Translations under genes and position numbers: made by a program | Assembly: GCA_014729615.1 (NCBI GenBank) | Contig: WJJQ01000130.1 | Coordinates: 1-10,426 of the forward strand | From: Candidatus Peregrinibacteria bacterium | GTDB lineage: Bacteria > Patescibacteriota > Gracilibacteria > UBA1369 | DNA: 10,426 nt | Reading direction: 5' to 3' | Part shown: positions 6,256 to 10,426 of the stretch, one piece after another | How the letters are laid out: every line of letters starts with the position of its first letter | Numbering within the stretch: the stretch's first letter is position 1 | Notes under the pieces: generated by a model | The model's input: only the letters and a program-made list of their open reading frames with translations | Told to the model about the DNA's origin: nothing | The model's database searches: none

Positions 6256-8910
6256 ATGGTTTACAAATTAATTAATAAAATACTTGGAGATCCGAATGAA
6301 CGAGCATTAAAAAAATTATGGCCTATCGTTGAACACATTAACAAAATTGAACAGGAATTAGCACAAAATTTAACGCTGGAAAAGGTTCCTGAAAAGACAA
6401 ACGAATTAAAAGAAAAGCTTAAAAACGGATCAACGCTGGATGACATTCTCCCCGAAGCTTTCGCGCTTGTTAAATATACATGCCGTGCCTTAATAGGTCA
6501 TAAATGGGACGTAAGGGGTAACGAAAAAGAGTGGGACATGGTGCCTTATGATGTTCAATTACTTGGTGGAATAGTTTTGCATCAGGGTAAGATTGCGGAA
6601 ATGAAAACGGGTGAAGGTAAAACCCTTGTTTGTACTATGCCCGTCTTCTTAAATGCACTGGAAGAAAAAGGAGTACATGTAGTTACCGTTAATGATTATT
6701 TGGCCACCCGTGACGCCGAATGGATGAGCGGACTTTATAAAGCACTGGGGTTAACCATTGGTATTATCAATCATGGTCAAACTCCGGACGAAAAACGTCA
6801 AGCTTATGCCTGCGACATTACCTATGGAACAAATAATGAATTCGGTTTCGACTATTTAAGAGACAACATGGCGGTTAGAAAAGAAAATCTTGTAATGCGC
6901 GATTTGGGATACGCTATTGTCGATGAAGTGGATTCCATTTTAATTGACGAAGCCCGAACCCCCTTAATAATTTCAGCGCCCGCGGCGGAATCAACCGGGA
7001 CTTATCAAAAATATTCACAGCTGATTGGATCTTTGCAAGAACACACTGATTTTGTGATTGACGAAAAGGGAAAAACAGCCACTCTAACAGAAGAAGGAAT
7101 TGCTAAAATGGAACAAAAACTTGGAGTCGATAACATTTATACAGATGCCGGATTTATGGAGGTTCATCACATTGAACAAGCATTAAAAGCAAAAACGGTC
7201 TTTCAAAAAGATATCGATTATGTTGTAAAAGATGGTCAAATAGTCATTGTAGATGAGTTTACTGGTCGCTTAATGGAAGGACGCCGTTATTCCGACGGCC
7301 TTCATCAGGCTATTGAAGCGAAAGAAAATGTGGAAATAAAACGCGAAAGCCGTACATTAGCGACAATTTCTTTTCAAAATTACTTCCGCATTTACAAAAA
7401 ATTAGCCGGTATGACAGGTACGGCCATGACTGAAGCTGAAGAATTTTTGCAGATTTACGGCCTTGATCCCATAGCCATTCCAACCAACAAAGAAATTGTC
7501 AGAAAAGACCAAACCGACCTTATTTACAAAAATCAAAAAGGTAAATATTTGGCTATTGCTAAAAAAGTAAAAGAAGCCAATGACAAAGGACAACCGGTTT
7601 TAATCGGTACCATTTCAATTGAAAAGTCCGAAGTATTAAGTCGTTTACTGGCGGCCGAAGGCATTGAACATTCGGTTTTAAACGCAAAACACCATGAACG
7701 CGAAGCGGAAATAGTCTCAAATGCCGGTCAAAAAGGAGCTGCAACCATAGCCACAAACATGGCCGGTCGCGGTACGGACATTAAACTTGGCGATGGCGTA
7801 AAAGAAGCGGGAGGATTGCTTGTAATCGGTACGGAAAGGCATGAATCAAGACGAATCGACAATCAGCTTAGAGGACGAAGTGGACGACAAGGTGACCCGG
7901 GTGAAACCCAGTTTTTCGTTTCAATGGAGGATGATTTAATGCGCATGTTCGGATCCGATCGTATTAGAAACATGATGGATCAATTTAATATTCCGGACGA
8001 CATGCCCATTCAAAATTCCTGGATCAGCGGAACAATTGAATCCGCGCAAAAGAAAGTTGAAGGACGCAACTTTGATGTACGTAAGCATCTTGTAGAATAC
8101 GATGATGTGATTAACAAACATCGTGAAATTATTTACGCAAGAAGAAAAAAACTACTGGAAGAAGACAGCATTAAGAATGAAATTTTTATCCAAATCGAAA
8201 AGGAAGTGGAAAAACTGGTCATATACCATACACCTGAAGCAAAGGACACCGAATGGAATTATGTTGAGTTGCTTGAAGATATCAATGCAATCCATAAAAG
8301 TGAAACTGAACCCTTAAATATTGATGACCTTAAAAAATTCAACAACCGAGAAGACCTTATAGAGAAAATCAAAGACTACCTTTTCAAAGAATACTCCAAC
8401 AAAGAAGCAGAATTAACGGATCCCGACATTATGCGCCAAATTGAAAAAGGAGTTACGTTGAATATTGTCGACACTTTATGGATGGAGCACATCGATAATC
8501 TGCAACAATTACGTGAAAGTGTTGCCCTTAGAGGATACGCTCAACGGAATCCGCTAATGGAATATCAGGAGCAAGCATTTATAATGTTTGAAAAATTATT
8601 GGCTTCCATTCAAAGCAATAGCGTTACCACATTATTCAAATTGAATTTTCAACAACAGTTACCGGAACATCTGTTAAAATCATCTCAACCACGAAACATT
8701 ATTACAAATGACGATCAAATAAGTAGCGTAACCGAGGGTAACCATAATTTCGCCAGCCCTTTAATAAGACAGCGACAAACGGGTAATCCAACCGTAATAA
8801 GAGCGAATCAATCACCGACAACGGCGCAACACGAAGAAAAAGTTGGCAGAAACGACCCTTGCCCATGTGGCAGTGGCAAAAAGTATAAAAAATGCCACGG
8901 ACAATTTTAA
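6256..8910 (+). CDS. secA: Preprotein translocase ATPase SecA
   Basis: SecA is the motor that pushes unfolded secretory proteins through the SecYEG channel. At 884 residues it is within the usual range (E. coli 901, B. subtilis 841). The N-terminus (MVYKLINKILGDPNERALKK) is typical and fixes the start. Visible motifs are Walker A MKTGEGKT (116-123), TVNDYLATRDAEWM, Walker B DEVD (223-226) with IDEARTPLIIS, the preprotein cross-linking domain roughly 240-385, GTISIEKSE and TNMAGRGTDIKLGDG in the second ATPase half, and motif VI QLRGRSGRQGDPG (537-549). Helical scaffold and wing domains follow. After a polar, probably disordered linker (about 815-860) comes the C-terminal zinc-binding SEC-C tail with Cys869, Cys871, Cys880 and His881, the site that contacts SecB or ribosomes in other bacteria. 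All key residues are intact. The ATG directly follows a T5 tract, with no Shine-Dalgarno sequence. Confidence 0.98.
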   Translation: MVYKLINKILGDPNERALKKLWPIVEHINKIEQELAQNLTLEKVPEKTNELKEKLKNGSTLDDILPEAFALVKYTCRALIGHKWDVRGNEKEWDMVPYDVQLLGGIVLHQGKIAEMKTGEGKTLVCTMPVFLNALEEKGVHVVTVNDYLATRDAEWMSGLYKALGLTIGIINHGQTPDEKRQAYACDITYGTNNEFGFDYLRDNMAVRKENLVMRDLGYAIVDEVDSILIDEARTPLIISAPAAESTGTYQKYSQLIGSLQEHTDFVIDEKGKTATLTEEGIAKMEQKLGVDNIYTDAGFMEVHHIEQALKAKTVFQKDIDYVVKDGQIVIVDEFTGRLMEGRRYSDGLHQAIEAKENVEIKRESRTLATISFQNYFRIYKKLAGMTGTAMTEAEEFLQIYGLDPIAIPTNKEIVRKDQTDLIYKNQKGKYLAIAKKVKEANDKGQPVLIGTISIEKSEVLSRLLAAEGIEHSVLNAKHHEREAEIVSNAGQKGAATIATNMAGRGTDIKLGDGVKEAGGLLVIGTERHESRRIDNQLRGRSGRQGDPGETQFFVSMEDDLMRMFGSDRIRNMMDQFNIPDDMPIQNSWISGTIESAQKKVEGRNFDVRKHLVEYDDVINKHREIIYARRKKLLEEDSIKNEIFIQIEKEVEKLVIYHTPEAKDTEWNYVELLEDINAIHKSETEPLNIDDLKKFNNREDLIEKIKDYLFKEYSNKEAELTDPDIMRQIEKGVTLNIVDTLWMEHIDNLQQLRESVALRGYAQRNPLMEYQEQAFIMFEKLLASIQSNSVTTLFKLNFQQQLPEHLLKSSQPRNIITNDDQISSVTEGNHNFASPLIRQRQTGNPTVIRANQSPTTAQHEEKVGRNDPCPCGSGKKYKKCHGQF

Positions 8911-8919
8911 CCTCAGCTC

Positions 8920-9210
8920 ATGAAAAATGAAACAATAAACACTTTGGACAAAATTACCTGGTTTTTGGTGGGTTTTTTGGCCGCTTTTTTTTCACTGATA
9001 ATTTTCATAAAAATATTTGCAAATTTTTGGGCCTTGGTCACGGGATTAATAGTAAATTTCGTTGCAATTTATTTCATTAGAAAAAAAGCAAAAAACAAAA
9101 AAGTGGTGACCTTGTCCACGGGGGCTTTTACTTCGACAGTGTTCATTGTTGCCGCGCTTCTATTGGCTTTCATTTTCGCACCCCTCATCTGGTCACAAAT
9201 ATCGGGCTAA
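8920..9210 (+). CDS. Small three-helix membrane protein, unknown function
   Basis: I do not recognise this 96-residue protein. It has three predicted transmembrane helices (about residues 13-30, 33-53 and 69-90) with a basic loop RKKAKNKK (54-61) between the second and third. The positive-inside rule places that loop in the cytoplasm. It begins 9 bases after the secA stop with no Shine-Dalgarno sequence, so it is probably co-transcribed with secA. It is not SecG by eye: it has an extra helix and lacks SecG's glycine-rich pattern; SecE is also unlikely. Its stop codon TAA overlaps the galE stop on the other strand. Continuous hydrophobic patterning with conservative start and stop placement supports a real gene, though homologues were not checked. 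Confidence 0.75.
   Translation: MKNETINTLDKITWFLVGFLAAFFSLIIFIKIFANFWALVTGLIVNFVAIYFIRKKAKNKKVVTLSTGAFTSTVFIVAALLLAFIFAPLIWSQISG
9097..9119 (-). terminator. Candidate galE terminator inside the opposing small gene
   Basis: Read on the minus strand, GTGG (9119-9116) pairs with CCAC (9106-9103). A further AC/GT pair sits inside across a two-base bulge, and six Ts (9102-9097) follow, then another T-rich run. It lies about 90 bases past the galE stop, antisense to the small membrane gene. The stem is short, so termination would be modest. Confidence 0.35.
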
Positions 9211-10193
9211 TAGCCATTTGGCTTATTTTGATGCCACCTCCAGGCATCCTGAAGGATTGTTTCTATATCGTCTTTTTTCGGATTCCAACCAAGTTTTTCT
9301 CTTATTTTTACACTATCGGCAATTAAAACAGCCGGATCCCCTGCCCTTCTTGCAGACTCTTCAGCCACAACTTTTTTACCCGTAACTTTCTCAACAGCAT
9401 TTATAACTTCCTTAACTGTAAAACCCGATCCGCTTCCAATGTTAAAAATATCGCTCGCTCCTCCATCCAACAAGTATTTTAAAGCAAGTATATGAGCATC
9501 AATTAAATCGGATACATGCACATAATCACGCACACATGTTCCATCTTTAGTATCATAATCAGTTCCATACACAGACACTTTGTCTCTTAAACCCAATATA
9601 TGTTGCAAAACAATAGGAATCAAATGAGTTTCAGGATCATGATCTTCCCCTATTTCACCGCCTGCATCGGCTCCCGCGGCGTTAAAATACCTTAATGCCA
9701 CATATTTCAAATCATAAAAATGCTCATATTTCTTCAATATGTTTTCAAACATAAGTTTTGTAACACCATAATAATTTGTCGGATCAGTCGGATCATTTTC
9801 TTTTATGGGAACATTTTCGGGATTGCCATAAACGGCCGCCGTAGAAGAGAAAATAATCTTCATGACGGAATTTCTTCGCATCGCCTCAAGCAGGTTTTGA
9901 CTATTCATTACATTATTCCTCAAAAAATCAGCAGGCTCTTTCATTGAAAGGCCTGCCTCAATCGACCCCGCAAAATGCATTACAGCATCAATTTTGTTAT
10001 GTTGAAAAAACCTGTAAACAGCTTTATAGTCTTCCAAATCAATCTTGTTTGGTTCAGCTCTGGAATCCACGGCAGAAAGATGCCCTTTTGAAAGATTGTC
10101 AATAACCTTAACATCATACCCTTCATCACACAAAGCTTTCACTGCATGCGAACCGATATATCCGGCACCTCCTGTTACAAGTATTGTTTGCAT
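9207..10193 (-). CDS. galE: UDP-glucose 4-epimerase GalE
   Basis: GalE interconverts UDP-glucose and UDP-galactose using tightly bound NAD+, linking GalU's product to galactose-containing glycans. The 328-residue length is typical of the family. The N-terminal Rossmann motif TGGAGYIGSH is at residues 7-16. The catalytic set is intact: Ser117/Thr118 in FSSTAAVYGNP, and Tyr142-x-x-x-Lys146 in YYGVTK. Other family landmarks are HFAGSIEAGLSM, LRYFNAAGAD and GTCVRDYVHVSDL. Its ATG lies 9 bases after the stop of the upstream gene. A weak AAAGGA lies 13 bases or more before the start, too far to be a standard Shine-Dalgarno sequence, and an eight-T run sits just before the ATG. The gene runs convergently into the small membrane gene, and their stop codons overlap. 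A related epimerase specificity (UDP-GlcNAc or UDP-uronate) cannot be excluded, but the sequence looks like classical GalE. Confidence 0.95.
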   Translation of the reverse strand: MQTILVTGGAGYIGSHAVKALCDEGYDVKVIDNLSKGHLSAVDSRAEPNKIDLEDYKAVYRFFQHNKIDAVMHFAGSIEAGLSMKEPADFLRNNVMNSQNLLEAMRRNSVMKIIFSSTAAVYGNPENVPIKENDPTDPTNYYGVTKLMFENILKKYEHFYDLKYVALRYFNAAGADAGGEIGEDHDPETHLIPIVLQHILGLRDKVSVYGTDYDTKDGTCVRDYVHVSDLIDAHILALKYLLDGGASDIFNIGSGSGFTVKEVINAVEKVTGKKVVAEESARRAGDPAVLIADSVKIREKLGWNPKKDDIETILQDAWRWHQNKPNGY

Positions 10194-10202
10194 TAAAAAA
10201 AA

Positions 10203-10426
10203 TTATTCCTTTACTATACATCTATATACCACAGAATTAACGTTAGGATAAGTAGCCAGCATTTCCGCCGTGTTCACAGTCAAAATTGCGGGTGAAGCAT
10301 CAAGATCATATTTTGAATAATTCAACTCCAGCATACTGCCGGTACTGACCGTTCGAAAAGAATCCATATCGGCATATGATAAAAATTCAGTTTCCCCCAT
10401 TCCTCTTGCGTCACAATAAAGTGAAC
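10203..10426 (-). CDS. C-terminal part of an unrecognised protein (5' end outside window)
   Basis: The frame is open from the right window edge to a TAA at 10205-10203, giving the last 73 codons or so of a minus-strand gene. The ATG at 10400 is probably internal because the frame continues upstream without a stop. The visible residues contain LYCDARGMGETEFLSYADM near the edge and end in TYPNVNSVVYRCIVKE. There is no transmembrane segment in this part, and the alternation of polar and hydrophobic residues suggests beta-strands. I do not recognise the family. It lies 9 bases upstream of galE on the same strand, so the two are likely in one operon, perhaps for surface sugar metabolism. Because only a fragment is seen, coding status rests on the open frame, protein-like composition and spacing to galE. 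Confidence 0.65.
   Translation of the reverse strand, partial: SLYCDARGMGETEFLSYADMDSFRTVSTGSMLELNYSKYDLDASPAILTVNTAEMLATYPNVNSVVYRCIVKE

Noticed and set aside
8123..8317. A 64-codon plus-strand open frame in another frame of secA
   Set aside because: It is internal to secA, lysine-rich from out-of-frame reading, and has no independent signal.
9209..9229. A weak hairpin (AGCC-ATTT-GGCT followed by TATTTT) as terminator for the secA/small-gene transcript
   Set aside because: The stem has only four firm pairs and the T-run is interrupted. It also lies in galE coding sequence, so it was not listed as a feature.
9146..9385. A 79-codon plus-strand open frame spanning the small-gene/galE junction
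   Set aside because: It overlaps the end of the small membrane gene and is antisense to galE, with unstructured His/Pro/Leu-rich content.
1..10426. CRISPR arrays, insertion sequences, tRNA genes, toxin-antitoxin pairs, phage genes
   Set aside because: I saw no direct-repeat arrays, terminal inverted repeats, transposase motifs, tRNA-like cloverleafs or mobile-element proteins. Gene content is housekeeping and envelope synthesis.

Overview
This AT-rich window carries housekeeping and cell-envelope genes of a bacterium. I infer a member of the Candidate Phyla Radiation (Patescibacteria), possibly near Peregrinibacteria or Gracilibacteria. The reasons are the compact gene spacing, the FtsH/GalU/SecA sequence style, a small SLH-domain protein, and an almost complete absence of Shine-Dalgarno sequences. 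This placement is tentative. The genetic code looks standard: no recognisable gene contains an in-frame TGA, and galU ends at a TGA at the family's normal length. The window is therefore unlikely to come from a lineage that reads TGA as glycine.

Layout, left to right. Positions 1-2792 (+) hold the 3' part of ftsH (membrane AAA+ protease), an hsp20 small heat-shock gene overlapping it by one base, and galU (UDP-glucose synthesis) 9 bases later. A sigma70-like promoter inside the end of galU appears to drive a TPR-repeat gene (2839-3492), which ends at a strong intrinsic terminator. A stand-alone gene for a secreted single-SLH-domain protein (3620-4156) follows, with its own promoter and terminator. 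Next is the RNase P RNA gene rnpB (about 4243-4730), unusually long at about 488 nt. Only 12 bases after it, with no terminator between, starts a polyprenyl-phosphate sugar phosphotransferase gene (4743-6182). Then come secA (6256-8910) and a small three-helix membrane protein (8920-9210). On the minus strand are galE (9207-10193) and, upstream of it, the C-terminal part of an unrecognised protein that runs off the window. The galE stop codon overlaps that of the convergent small membrane gene.

How the genes fit together. GalU makes UDP-glucose and GalE interconverts it with UDP-galactose. The sugar phosphotransferase loads a sugar phosphate onto a lipid carrier, so these three could supply one surface glycan pathway. 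SecA exports proteins such as the SLH-domain protein, and FtsH plus Hsp20 handle membrane and protein quality control. RNase P matures tRNA 5' ends.

I found no mobile element, CRISPR array, defence island or clearly new system. The points most worth a second look are the RNase P RNA (no GGU motif in the predicted L15, extra helices, 3' end abutting a coding gene with a possible embedded promoter) and start codons preceded by T-tracts instead of Shine-Dalgarno sequences.
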